13,696 nucleotides of DNA, from assembly GCA_008933525.1 (NCBI GenBank), contig WBUV01000038.1, positions 1-13,696 on the forward strand, in the 5' to 3' direction. This DNA comes from Bacteroidales bacterium. GTDB lineage: Bacteria; Bacteroidota; Bacteroidia; Bacteroidales; Tenuifilaceae. The notes beneath the pieces are model-generated. The model was not told the origin of the DNA and did not search any database. It saw only the letters and a list, made by a program, of their open reading frames with translations. The first letter of the stretch is position 1. Each line of letters starts with the position of its first letter. A program made the position numbers and the translations under genes. Positions 5,634 through 12,938 of the stretch are shown here, one piece after another.

Positions 5634-5642
5634 AATAAGCAA
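5613..5642 (-). promoter_or_regulatory. Bacteroidota-type promoter of the DUF134-NifX operon
   Basis: Read on the minus strand, TTG (5642-5640) is followed after exactly 19 bases by TACATTTG (5620-5613), a full match to the Bacteroidota -33/-7 form TTG-N19-TAnnTTTG. The predicted transcription start near 5605-5608 gives a leader of about 14 bases before the ATG at 5592. This rules against the upstream in-frame ATG at 5625. Confidence 0.75.
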
Positions 5643-5733
5643 GTGTTTTTACAGATTATTTTTTGAAGCGAGAAAGGAGAAAATAGGTAAAAGATGGATT
5701 AAGATTGGTTTACTATTAGCTTCAGAATAAGTT

Positions 5734-5842
5734 AATAAGGTTCATCTTTGGGGATGAGATTATCTACTAAGGTTGTAGAAAAACCTAGTTTAATTAAAAA
5801 TAACCTTAGTAGAGGTAATAAGATGACAGTTTTAACCTTATT
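5734..5842. repeat. Large nested inverted repeat in the TPR/DUF134 gap
   Basis: Four pairs of complementary segments nest in order: AATAAGGTT (5734-5742) with AACCTTATT (5834-5842); CATCTT (5743-5748) with AAGATG (5820-5825); ATTA (5759-5762) with TAAT (5816-5819); and TCTACTAAGGTT (5763-5774) with AACCTTAGTAGA (5802-5813). Together they give 31 base pairs around a 27-base apical loop, with internal loops of 8-10 bases and a 2-base bulge. The gap lies downstream of the TPR gene (minus strand) and upstream of the DUF134 promoter. It could be a structured RNA, a terminator or a decayed palindromic mobile repeat. No conserved RNA family was recognised. Apart from this and the DUF134 promoter nothing else was seen in 5593-5880. 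Confidence 0.6.
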
Positions 5843-5880
5843 TGAAGATAAATCATTTAGATTAAACCAAGGAGATAAAT

Positions 5881-6783
5881 TTATGGTTTCTTCTTAGCTA
5901 ACCGGTAGTAGTAGTTTGCTTTTTCCTTATTCTCGAACCGTGTATAAATATTTCCAAGAAAATTAGCATAACGAGGGTCGGGATTTAACTTATAAAGTCT
6001 TTCAAAATAATCACGAGCAGTTTTGTAATCCTGATTAACCCTCTTAATAGCGGCAGTTACCTGATTATATTGTTTCATGGTTTTATTTTTCTCATAAGCC
6101 TTCATCTCGCGAACGTAGGTTTCATCAGCAAAATAGTAGTGCTTCTCAGCCATAGATTCTAATGCTTCTATGTTGTTCTTATCAATTTTAAGAATTTGTT
6201 TAGCAAGGTTGTCGCGTTCTTCTACTTTCTCTAATTTTCGTTTAATGCGTAGATATCCTGTCAGGTACTGAATATCATTATGCGAAGCGGAGTCGAGCAT
6301 AGGCCAAAGTTGTTCGCCTTGCTCCCAGTTTTCACTTCTAACATAGGCATCGAAAAGCTGAGCACGAACCGGGTAAATCTCTTTCCCTTGAGGATAGCGT
6401 TGAATATACTCCTCAAGATTTGAAATCTCCCTTGAGAGATTATCTATCTTCCTATATGCTTTTGCAACGGATGAATAAGTTTGGTCGGTTGTGCTTGAGA
6501 GTTTCTTTGCAGTTTCAAAGTACTCAATGCTTTTTTCGGCAAGTTGCAAGCCCCAAGCAGCAATTCCTGCATTGTTATAAACCGAACCATCGGTTTCCTT
6601 ATTATTCGACTTGTTAAGAGCAATAATATTTTCGTAATTAGAAAGAGCCTTTTGGTAATCGCCTGAAGCCATGGCTGATTTTGCATCGCTACTAAGTTGC
6701 TTATTCTGGTTACTTGCTGCGCAACCCGACAGAATTACCACAAACAATAAAAACCTGATATTCGATTTAATTGAATTAATCAT
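5881..6783 (-). CDS. TPR-repeat lipoprotein
   Basis: A 300-residue predicted lipoprotein. The N-terminus is a type II signal peptide: basic and polar start, hydrophobic FLLFVVIL, lipobox LSGC with C21 as the lipidated residue. The rest is helical with tetratricopeptide-like repeats, clearest at SAMASGDYQKALSNYENIIA (36-55), GLQLAEKSIEYFETAKKL (78-95) and the C-terminal YKTARDYFERLYKLNPDPRY and ENKEKANYYYRLAKK. No catalytic residues are seen, so it should act as a protein-binding scaffold at the periplasmic side of a membrane. It has its own -7 promoter match in the 83-base gap after the sugar transferase gene, so co-transcription with that gene is possible but not needed. Its partner is unknown. 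The ATG at 6783 is chosen because it gives the complete signal peptide. Confidence 0.85.
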   Translation of the reverse strand: MINSIKSNIRFLLFVVILSGCAASNQNKQLSSDAKSAMASGDYQKALSNYENIIALNKSNNKETDGSVYNNAGIAAWGLQLAEKSIEYFETAKKLSSTTDQTYSSVAKAYRKIDNLSREISNLEEYIQRYPQGKEIYPVRAQLFDAYVRSENWEQGEQLWPMLDSASHNDIQYLTGYLRIKRKLEKVEERDNLAKQILKIDKNNIEALESMAEKHYYFADETYVREMKAYEKNKTMKQYNQVTAAIKRVNQDYKTARDYFERLYKLNPDPRYANFLGNIYTRFENKEKANYYYRLAKKKP

Positions 6784-6805
6784 ACTTGAAAATTTTTGAA
6801 AGGCA

Positions 6806-6813
6806 CAAAGTTA
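6806..6813 (-). promoter_or_regulatory. -7 promoter element of the TPR lipoprotein gene
   Basis: On the minus strand TAACTTTG (6813-6806) is an exact TAnnTTTG match, 23 bases ahead of the ATG at 6783. There is no TTG at the ideal 19-base distance (the nearest is 24 bases away), so the -33 element is weak. Confidence 0.5.
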
Positions 6814-6866
6814 GGGATTTTATACTGGAATAAAACCCAATATTTACAAATCAAAAAATAAGAGGC

Positions 6867-8381
6867 TTACTTACTTCGATACTTCCTAAATACAATATTA
6901 TAAAACGCCTTGAAAAAGTAACGTAAATCGGTAAGCAGTGGGTGTTTATCATATAAATCGAAATACTTTAATTCCGACTCCATGATTTCCTCTAAGGTAT
7001 TGGGTTTATCCACATAAAAAGGAGGAATTAGTCCTGGTTTATATTTGATTCTTCGTTCCTGAAGTTCTTGGGTATAAAGACTAAAATAATGTTTACTCAA
7101 TGGTCGAACACCCACAATTTTTAAATCGCCTCGTAACAAGTTAATAAGCATTGGCAACTCATCAATCCAAAACTTGCGCATAATTTTTCCTAAGGTCGAT
7201 ACTCTAAAATCATCTTTGAACTTTCCGCCTTTTTCCAAACTATGTTTTTTATAAACATACTCTTGTAAGTACTCTGAATAAGGGTGCATTGTTCTGAATT
7301 TAAATACTTTAATAAGCTTCCCACCCTTGCCAATACGCTGTAGTTTGATTAAAGGTCCGTAGGTGGGCTCCAAATCGAAGTATGGCTTTTTAATCTTTTG
7401 AGCAACTACATAATATTGCCTGTTAATTTCGGATTCGTTAATAACATCGAAGCCACAAGAGTACAATCGACCAAGAAGTTCCGCTCTACTAATCACACGA
7501 TTTTCGCCACGAGTTAAAACAAAATATATGTTTTTGGTAATTGAGAACTTTGGAAAAACACGTTTAAGTAAGAAATCAAAAAAATAATATACCCGATTAA
7601 AAATTGGTGGATATTTTGAAAAAAGTCTTTTTTTCCTTTGCTCTTGAGTTTCGGCTAAACAAACAAATAGCCCACCTTTTGGTAACTTAAGGTTTACCTC
7701 TTCGAAAAACTTGTTAATTCGTCGAATATCGTTAACTCTCTTAAGGTTGATTATAGTACCAAAATGGCTCTCGGGCTGATTTGCAATATTAAAATATGTT
7801 GTGGTGGCAATAATCAAGGTATTATCAGAGAACAAGTTGGTGTTTGTCTCAAGGAAACAATAAACATCTCTATCAAACTCTGAAAGTATGGCTCTCTGAA
7901 CAGACTGAATTCTTTTTGGATCGACAATCGGTGTCGAAGAAAGTGTTTGTGTAGTCCGTTTCACTCTACGCTCAACTTTTCCTAAGATATCCTCAGGAAG
8001 AACCCTTGTTCGCTTAAGAACAATCCATGTGTTATAAATAAGAACTTCGGAAACAGATAGAATAAGAATTGTATTAAAAACAATGAACCTTGAATAATAA
8101 TCGGTTCGAGTAAAAAACATAAGCATTGTAACTAATGCCAATGCTGTTATGTTTGATTTAAAAATAATACCTGAAACCTTTAAAGAAGAATACTCTGAAT
8201 ATGAATATTTGCTATATATAGCTGACGTGATAATCCAGACCCCAGAAAAAAGAATCAATCCATATAAATAATTCCAGAAATAACTAGAAAAACTAACCCC
8301 TTTGAGCAATGTTGAAAAGTAAAACGATAGGACTATCAACAACAAGTCCAAAACAATAAGTATGGTAATTCTTTTATTCAT
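6867..8381 (-). CDS. Membrane sugar-phosphate transferase with an extra central domain
   Basis: A 504-residue protein ending in a bacterial sugar transferase (polyprenyl-phosphate glycosyl-1-phosphate transferase, WbaP/WcaJ-like) domain. Such enzymes start surface glycans by moving a sugar phosphate onto undecaprenyl phosphate at the inner membrane. Catalytic-domain motifs are YGPLIKLQRIG (341-351), KFRTM (361-365), DDFRVSTLGKIMRKFWIDEL (390-409) and IVGVRP (422-427, with V425 for the usual proline). The DE pair of DELP (407-408) matches the family core. The N-terminus has four hydrophobic segments (about 5-25, 37-55, 77-92, 100-121). Between them lies a domain (about 165-330) that resembles the C-terminal half of a class I methyltransferase but has no SAM-binding glycine motif. 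The membrane re-entrant helix normally preceding GPxxxxQxRxG is not visible. It is divergent from sdaA. The sugar and glycan are unknown. Confidence 0.83.
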   Translation of the reverse strand: MNKRITILIVLDLLLIVLSFYFSTLLKGVSFSSYFWNYLYGLILFSGVWIITSAIYSKYSYSEYSSLKVSGIIFKSNITALALVTMLMFFTRTDYYSRFIVFNTILILSVSEVLIYNTWIVLKRTRVLPEDILGKVERRVKRTTQTLSSTPIVDPKRIQSVQRAILSEFDRDVYCFLETNTNLFSDNTLIIATTTYFNIANQPESHFGTIINLKRVNDIRRINKFFEEVNLKLPKGGLFVCLAETQEQRKKRLFSKYPPIFNRVYYFFDFLLKRVFPKFSITKNIYFVLTRGENRVISRAELLGRLYSCGFDVINESEINRQYYVVAQKIKKPYFDLEPTYGPLIKLQRIGKGGKLIKVFKFRTMHPYSEYLQEYVYKKHSLEKGGKFKDDFRVSTLGKIMRKFWIDELPMLINLLRGDLKIVGVRPLSKHYFSLYTQELQERRIKYKPGLIPPFYVDKPNTLEEIMESELKYFDLYDKHPLLTDLRYFFKAFYNIVFRKYRSK

Positions 8382-8488
8382 TAACAGTAGTTATGATCGT
8401 AATTCAACACCAATATAGTTGTAATTTTAATTATACGAAAAATTATATTTAAATGATATTAAAATGACCGTGTTAAAAATCGAATCTA

Positions 8489-8519
8489 TTGGTAATTCCA
8501 TAAATTTCTTGCAGTTTTG
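8489..8519 (+). promoter_or_regulatory. Probable promoter of the serine ammonia-lyase gene
   Basis: TTG (8489-8491) is followed after 20 bases by CAGTTTTG (8512-8519), one mismatch from TAnnTTTG. The start of transcription would fall near 8525, about 15 bases ahead of the ATG at 8540. The -7 TTTG is followed by a short inverted repeat, TTTGC-ATTC-GCAAA (8516-8529). No equally good promoter was found on the minus strand for the divergent sugar transferase. Confidence 0.45.
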
Positions 8520-8539
8520 CATTCGCAAATTCGAACTCT

Positions 8540-9742
8540 ATGCTATCAATCAGGGAGATATACAAGGAAGGATATGGTCCATCGAGCAGTCATACAATTG
8601 GACCCGTTAGAGCTGCTGAAATATTTCTCAGAAAACACCCCGAAATAAACAACTTTAAAGTATCGCTTTACGGCAGTTTAGCTCTTACAGGTAAAGGGCA
8701 CCATACAGATAGTGCTATTAGGAAGAGTTTCCTTCCCAAGTCAGTTGAGATAGTTTGGAGGCCCGAAGAGAGCTTGGCTCTTCATCCCAACGGGATGATA
8801 TTTGAAGCCATTTCTGATGACAAGGAAACCTCCGACATCTGGGAAGTTTATAGTATTGGCGGAGGCGATTTAAAGGACAAAACAGGCATACTAAATAGCC
8901 ATAGTGTTTACGAATTAGATAAAATGACAGACATTCTTGCTTGGTGTAAGCGGGAAGGAAAAGCGCTATGGGAGTTTGTTGAAGATAATGAGGGGAAGGA
9001 AATTTGGGATTTTCTTCATGGTATTTGGTATACAATGAAAGAAACTGTAAAGCGTGGCATTGATAACGAAGGAGTTTTACCTGGACCAATAAAGTTAGCC
9101 CGAAGGGCATCAGTCCAATACACAAAAGCGCTCAATAGCCATGGTACGATAAAAAACATAGGCCTACTGTTTGCTTTTGCATTGGCGGTTTCGGAAGAGA
9201 ATGCATCGGGAGGCAGAATTGTTACCGCCCCTACCTGCGGTTCGTCAGGAGTGCTGCCTGCAGTTCTATTCTACCTAAATAGCGAAGAAAATCTTTCTGA
9301 ATCAAAAATACTACGTGCACTTGCTACCGCTGGATTAATTGGAAATCTGGTTAAACATAACGCTTCGATTTCAGGAGCTGAAGTTGGTTGTCAAGGCGAA
9401 ATTGGAACTGCATGTGCAATGGCTGCTGCGGCAATGGCCCAGATTTTAGGAGGATCGCCTACCCAAATTGAGTATGCTGCAGAAATGGGGATGGAACATA
9501 ACTTAGGTTTAACTTGCGACCCAGTTCTTGGTTACGTTCAAATTCCTTGCATTGAACGTAATGCAATTGCAGCTACAAAAGCATACTCCTGTGGTGTATA
9601 TGCTCTTTCGTCCGATGGAGGTCACAAGGTTTCGTTCGATCAGGCGGTGGAAACCATGGCTGAAACCGGACGAGACATTCAGGTGGCTTACCGAGAAACA
9701 GGCATGGGTGGCTTGGCCAAAAACTGGGAACCTTTCCAGTAA
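8540..9742 (+). CDS. sdaA: L-serine ammonia-lyase, single-chain iron-sulfur type
   Basis: L-serine dehydratase, which turns L-serine into pyruvate and ammonia with an oxygen-sensitive [4Fe-4S] cluster. The 400 residues hold the N-terminal beta domain with PSSSHTIGP (14-22) and the catalytic alpha domain with TAPTCGSSGVLPA (229-241). Three cysteines, C284 (VGCQGE), C326 (LTCDPV) and C337 (IPCIER), have spacings of 42 and 11 residues, the same as the cluster ligands C343, C385 and C396 of E. coli SdaA. The protein is about 50 residues shorter than the E. coli enzyme, as is usual in Bacteroidota. The gene stands alone, divergent from the sugar transferase and 103 bases before the next gene. No ACT domain or other regulatory extension is present. 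Function is well supported. Confidence 0.95.
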   Translation: MLSIREIYKEGYGPSSSHTIGPVRAAEIFLRKHPEINNFKVSLYGSLALTGKGHHTDSAIRKSFLPKSVEIVWRPEESLALHPNGMIFEAISDDKETSDIWEVYSIGGGDLKDKTGILNSHSVYELDKMTDILAWCKREGKALWEFVEDNEGKEIWDFLHGIWYTMKETVKRGIDNEGVLPGPIKLARRASVQYTKALNSHGTIKNIGLLFAFALAVSEENASGGRIVTAPTCGSSGVLPAVLFYLNSEENLSESKILRALATAGLIGNLVKHNASISGAEVGCQGEIGTACAMAAAAMAQILGGSPTQIEYAAEMGMEHNLGLTCDPVLGYVQIPCIERNAIAATKAYSCGVYALSSDGGHKVSFDQAVETMAETGRDIQVAYRETGMGGLAKNWEPFQ

Positions 9743-9802
9743 CAACGCGGCGAACCTTGCTACTGCAAATACAATTAATCAATAAAACTTTTCAGATTTC
9801 CC

Positions 9803-9821
9803 GATAAAGTTTAACTTTATC
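9803..9821. promoter_or_regulatory. 19-base palindrome upstream of the DUF3352-like gene
   Basis: GATAAAGTT (9803-9811) and AACTTTATC (9813-9821) are exact reverse complements around a single T. The palindrome lies 24 bases before the ATG at 9846 and 60 bases after the sdaA stop. It could be an operator, or a 7-pair AT-rich hairpin (stem GATAAAG, loop TTTAA) ending the sdaA transcript; there is no following T-run. The binder is unknown. Confidence 0.45.
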
Positions 9822-9845
9822 CACCAAAGAAAAGGCTGTTGTGCT

Positions 9846-12605
9846 ATGAAAAAGTACTTAGTACTGATTATTGTATTATTCCTCGTTATTGCTGGATTTG
9901 CAACCTTTGTTTATCTCTGGCTAAACAATAAGAACACAAAAACATACGATGCAATACAAGCTGTTCCTATCGATGCATCCATAATTGTTCGAGTTGAGGA
10001 CTTTCCAAAGTTTAACAATGTTTTATCGCAGAGTAAAGTCTGGGAATCTATTGCCAATATTGAACTATTTGAAAATATATCGTCAACTATTGGCTTTGTA
10101 GATAGCTTAAGCAATGCGAATGCTTTAGTAAAAAAAATTACTCACAATAACACTATATACCTTGCGGTTAATGCATCTGGAGGGAACACCTCAACCTACA
10201 TTTTATCAGCTAACATCCCGAACGACATTAATCACTCCGATCTTTTTTCGTTATCAAAATTGCTGGCAATAGGTTTATATAAGGATCAGGAGAAATATTT
10301 CAATCAAACTTCAATTCTAAACTTTAATAAGGAAAACGGAAGTTTCAAGACAATCTCTATAGCTATAAACAACGGAATTCTCCTTATCAGCAACTCTCCT
10401 CTTTTAATCGAGAAGTCCATTTCGCAACTCGACAACAACATTTCGCTATTAAATAATCAGCAATTCATCGCAATCAATAAAACTGCCGGATCAAAAGTTA
10501 ATGCGAATATTTATTTTAATTTGAAATACACTCCTTTGCTTTTTAGGCAACTATTAAGTGAAAAATATAAAAAAGGGGTAAACACACTAAGCGATATTGC
10601 ACAATGGATTGAACTTGATCTTGACCTAACAAAAAACAAAATGGTAATGTCGGGTCTATCGACTATTGCAGACTCAACAAATTCCTACTTGAGGCTATTC
10701 AAAAAACAAAAACCAATCGACAACGAGATGTTTTCTGTGATTCCAAGCGAAACAGGCATCCTAATCTGGATGGGTATCACAAATCTTAATCTATATCTCG
10801 ACGATTACCGCTCGTACCTCGATAAAAAAGGAGAGATTTTTAACTATACCCAAAACCTTGGCCGATATAAGAATTTAATTGGACTTGAAGTGCAACAGCT
10901 TTTCGAAACTATTATCAACGAAGAGGTTGGCGTTGTTTTCGTACCATCAGTAAATAACAATTCCAACGACGATTGGTATATTGTTTCTAAAACGAAAAGC
11001 GCAAGCACCACAAAGGAGCAACTGCTTAAGGCTATAGAGGTTTACTCAAAGCAGACACATATAGAAACCTCAACAACCCCGAAAGTAATTAAGTTTGACA
11101 AAGAAAAATCTGTTGAGGTGTATCATCAACCTATAGAGGGATTATTTAGCATTGCCCTTGGAAGCTTATATCAAAACATCAACGACAGTTACTTTTGTTT
11201 TATTGATAACTGGTTGGTTCTGGGTGAATCGCCAGAATCGCTTGAGAGGTTTGTAAAATCGAATATCCGGAACAACGTCCTGCAAAAAAACGAACAGTTC
11301 AAGCAGTTTAGCAACGAACTTCCTAAAAAAAACAATTACCTTGTTTACATCAACCCAAAATCAATTGATAAAATCTCTAAGGATTTTTTAAACACAAACA
11401 ACAATCTATCTAATTCCCTGGGAAATTTTCAAGGCATTACCTATCAGTTAATTGGTGGTAATAATTTGATATTTAATACCCTAACTATCACTACTACCCA
11501 AGAGGTAAAATCTGTACAAAATAAAGGTGGTGCATGGGAAACAAAACTCGATGGTTTACCTATAATAAAGCCTCAGATTGTTATAAACCACATCAGTAAC
11601 GATAAGGAAATATTTGTCCAGGATTCCGAATACAATATTTACTTGATCAATAGTATTGGGCGAATTTTGTGGAAGAGAAAATTGGATGAAGCACTAATAA
11701 GCGATGTAAATCAGGTTGATATTTTTAAAAACAGGAAGCTGCAACTTGCTTTCAACACATCAAAGAAACTCTATATAATAGATAGGAATGGAAAGGATTT
11801 AAGTGGTTTTCCGGTTTCCTACCCTACCCCTGCAACAAATCCTGTGTCGGTAATAGATTACGATGGACGCAGAGATTATAGATTCTTTCAGGCTTGCTCC
11901 GACAGAAAAATATACGTTTACGATTCGAAGGGAAAATCAATAAAAGGGTGGCTGTTTAACAAAACAGAATCTGTTGTTACTGATAGGATTGGATTTGTGA
12001 GAAATGGTGGCCTCGACTATTTAATTGTTTTTGATTCGAACCGGCCATATATCTTAAACCGAAAAGGTGAAGAACGGATAAAATTAAAAAAATATTTCTC
12101 GAAAGCTCCCAACAGTTCTTTCGCTTTAGTTTCAGATATTAACGGAAAGCCAACAATCTCTACAACGGACACTATTGGTCTTGTTCGAAACATATACTTC
12201 GATGGAACCGTTGCTGATGTTGCTCTTCAATCCTTCTCGAAATGGCACAGCTTTTTAAATAAGGATATAAATGGCGATGCAAAACCCGATTATATATTCC
12301 TAGATAACTCGACTATAATTGCTTTCGATAGTTCCAAGGAAAAATTATTTCAATTAAAAATTAAAGAAGAACTTAAACCCTCGCTTCAAATTTTCGATTA
12401 TGGAAATATAAGTAAGATTGGGGTTGTTGCAGATAAATCCAACAAAATTTTTCTAATCGACAGCGAGGGTGGTGTTGAAGAGGCCTTTCCGTTGGAAGGT
12501 TTAACATTATTCAGCATTACGAAGTTCAATCAAAAAAATAACAACTATAGTTTAATAGTTGGCTCAAACAGAGGAACAATAATCAACTACGATTTAACTA
12601 AATAA
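9846..12605 (+). CDS. Membrane-anchored DUF3352-like protein with C-terminal beta-propeller
   Basis: A 919-residue protein of uncertain function. Residues 3-26 are a single hydrophobic anchor or uncleaved signal, so most of the chain should lie in the periplasm. The start of the mature part, AIQAVPIDASIIVRVEDF (36-53), followed by long beta-rich and polar segments up to about 555, resembles the DUF3352 family. From about 563 the pattern changes to repeated blades of the PQQ/WD-like or FG-GAP type: IFVQDSEYNIYLINSIGRIL, LYIIDRNGKDL, IYVYDSKGKSIKGW. It contains Asp-rich calcium-loop-like motifs VIDYDGRRDY (669-678) and DINGDAKPDY (807-816). No catalytic motif was recognised. It follows sdaA after 103 bases with a palindrome between them and is probably separately transcribed. 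A role in envelope protein binding or assembly is a guess; only domain type and location are inferred with some confidence. Confidence 0.8.
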   Translation: MKKYLVLIIVLFLVIAGFATFVYLWLNNKNTKTYDAIQAVPIDASIIVRVEDFPKFNNVLSQSKVWESIANIELFENISSTIGFVDSLSNANALVKKITHNNTIYLAVNASGGNTSTYILSANIPNDINHSDLFSLSKLLAIGLYKDQEKYFNQTSILNFNKENGSFKTISIAINNGILLISNSPLLIEKSISQLDNNISLLNNQQFIAINKTAGSKVNANIYFNLKYTPLLFRQLLSEKYKKGVNTLSDIAQWIELDLDLTKNKMVMSGLSTIADSTNSYLRLFKKQKPIDNEMFSVIPSETGILIWMGITNLNLYLDDYRSYLDKKGEIFNYTQNLGRYKNLIGLEVQQLFETIINEEVGVVFVPSVNNNSNDDWYIVSKTKSASTTKEQLLKAIEVYSKQTHIETSTTPKVIKFDKEKSVEVYHQPIEGLFSIALGSLYQNINDSYFCFIDNWLVLGESPESLERFVKSNIRNNVLQKNEQFKQFSNELPKKNNYLVYINPKSIDKISKDFLNTNNNLSNSLGNFQGITYQLIGGNNLIFNTLTITTTQEVKSVQNKGGAWETKLDGLPIIKPQIVINHISNDKEIFVQDSEYNIYLINSIGRILWKRKLDEALISDVNQVDIFKNRKLQLAFNTSKKLYIIDRNGKDLSGFPVSYPTPATNPVSVIDYDGRRDYRFFQACSDRKIYVYDSKGKSIKGWLFNKTESVVTDRIGFVRNGGLDYLIVFDSNRPYILNRKGEERIKLKKYFSKAPNSSFALVSDINGKPTISTTDTIGLVRNIYFDGTVADVALQSFSKWHSFLNKDINGDAKPDYIFLDNSTIIAFDSSKEKLFQLKIKEELKPSLQIFDYGNISKIGVVADKSNKIFLIDSEGGVEEAFPLEGLTLFSITKFNQKNNNYSLIVGSNRGTIINYDLTK

Positions 12606-12631
12606 ACAAAACATAGCCTCTGCGCATTTTT

Positions 12632-12661
12632 TTCTCGAATCTTATTTATTAGCTATCTTTG
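12632..12661 (+). promoter_or_regulatory. Promoter of the DUF4834-ROK gene pair
   Basis: TATCTTTG (12654-12661) is an exact TAnnTTTG -7 element. Nineteen bases upstream lies TTC (12632-12634) at the end of a T-run, a near match to TTG. Transcription would start around 12667, giving a leader of about 27 bases before the ATG at 12694. The -7 TTTG is mirrored by CAAAG (12667-12671). Confidence 0.65.
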
Positions 12662-12693
12662 CCCCACAAAGATTTATAGCCCAACATTAATCT

Positions 12694-12921
12694 ATGATCG
12701 CATTTTTAACCTTTATTTTTTATTTTTTCCTAGGACTAATGATTCTGGGTTTTATTTCGCGTTTACTGTTAAGGTTTTGGTTACGAAGAGTTTTCAAAAG
12801 GATGAACGAGGGTGCTTCAAACAACTATCAGGAAAAAAACTATAGCAATGCACCCCAGTCAAAAAAGAAAATAATTGATAGCCGTGAAGGCGATTATGTT
12901 GATTTTGAAGAGGTAAAATAA
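12694..12921 (+). CDS. Small membrane protein, DUF4834 family
   Basis: A 75-residue protein: one N-terminal membrane helix (about 3-27, FLTFIFYFFLGLMILGFISR), a basic stretch (RFWLRRVFKR), a polar linker, and the conserved tail KKKIIDSREGDYVDFEEVK (57-75). This tail identifies the Bacteroidota-specific DUF4834 family. Topology is likely N-terminus anchored with the acidic tail in the cytoplasm, given the basic residues after the helix. It has its own promoter and is followed after 17 bases by the ROK kinase gene, so the two are probably co-transcribed. The function is unknown; the tight conservation of the tail suggests a protein-binding motif. Confidence 0.85.
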   Translation: MIAFLTFIFYFFLGLMILGFISRLLLRFWLRRVFKRMNEGASNNYQEKNYSNAPQSKKKIIDSREGDYVDFEEVK

Positions 12922-12938
12922 TACGATATCACAGAACT

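Noticed and set aside
5754..5897. A 47-codon plus-strand open frame (start MRLSTKVVEK, end GDKFMVSS) in the TPR/DUF134 gap, preceded by GGGG.
   Set aside because: It lies across the nested inverted repeat and runs into the 3' end of the TPR gene on the opposite strand; the only promoter-like sequence upstream (CATCTTTG) would start transcription after the ATG. More likely a chance frame.
8718..9125. Minus-strand open frame of 135 codons inside sdaA.
   Set aside because: Shadow frame; the plus strand encodes a complete serine ammonia-lyase with all cluster cysteines.
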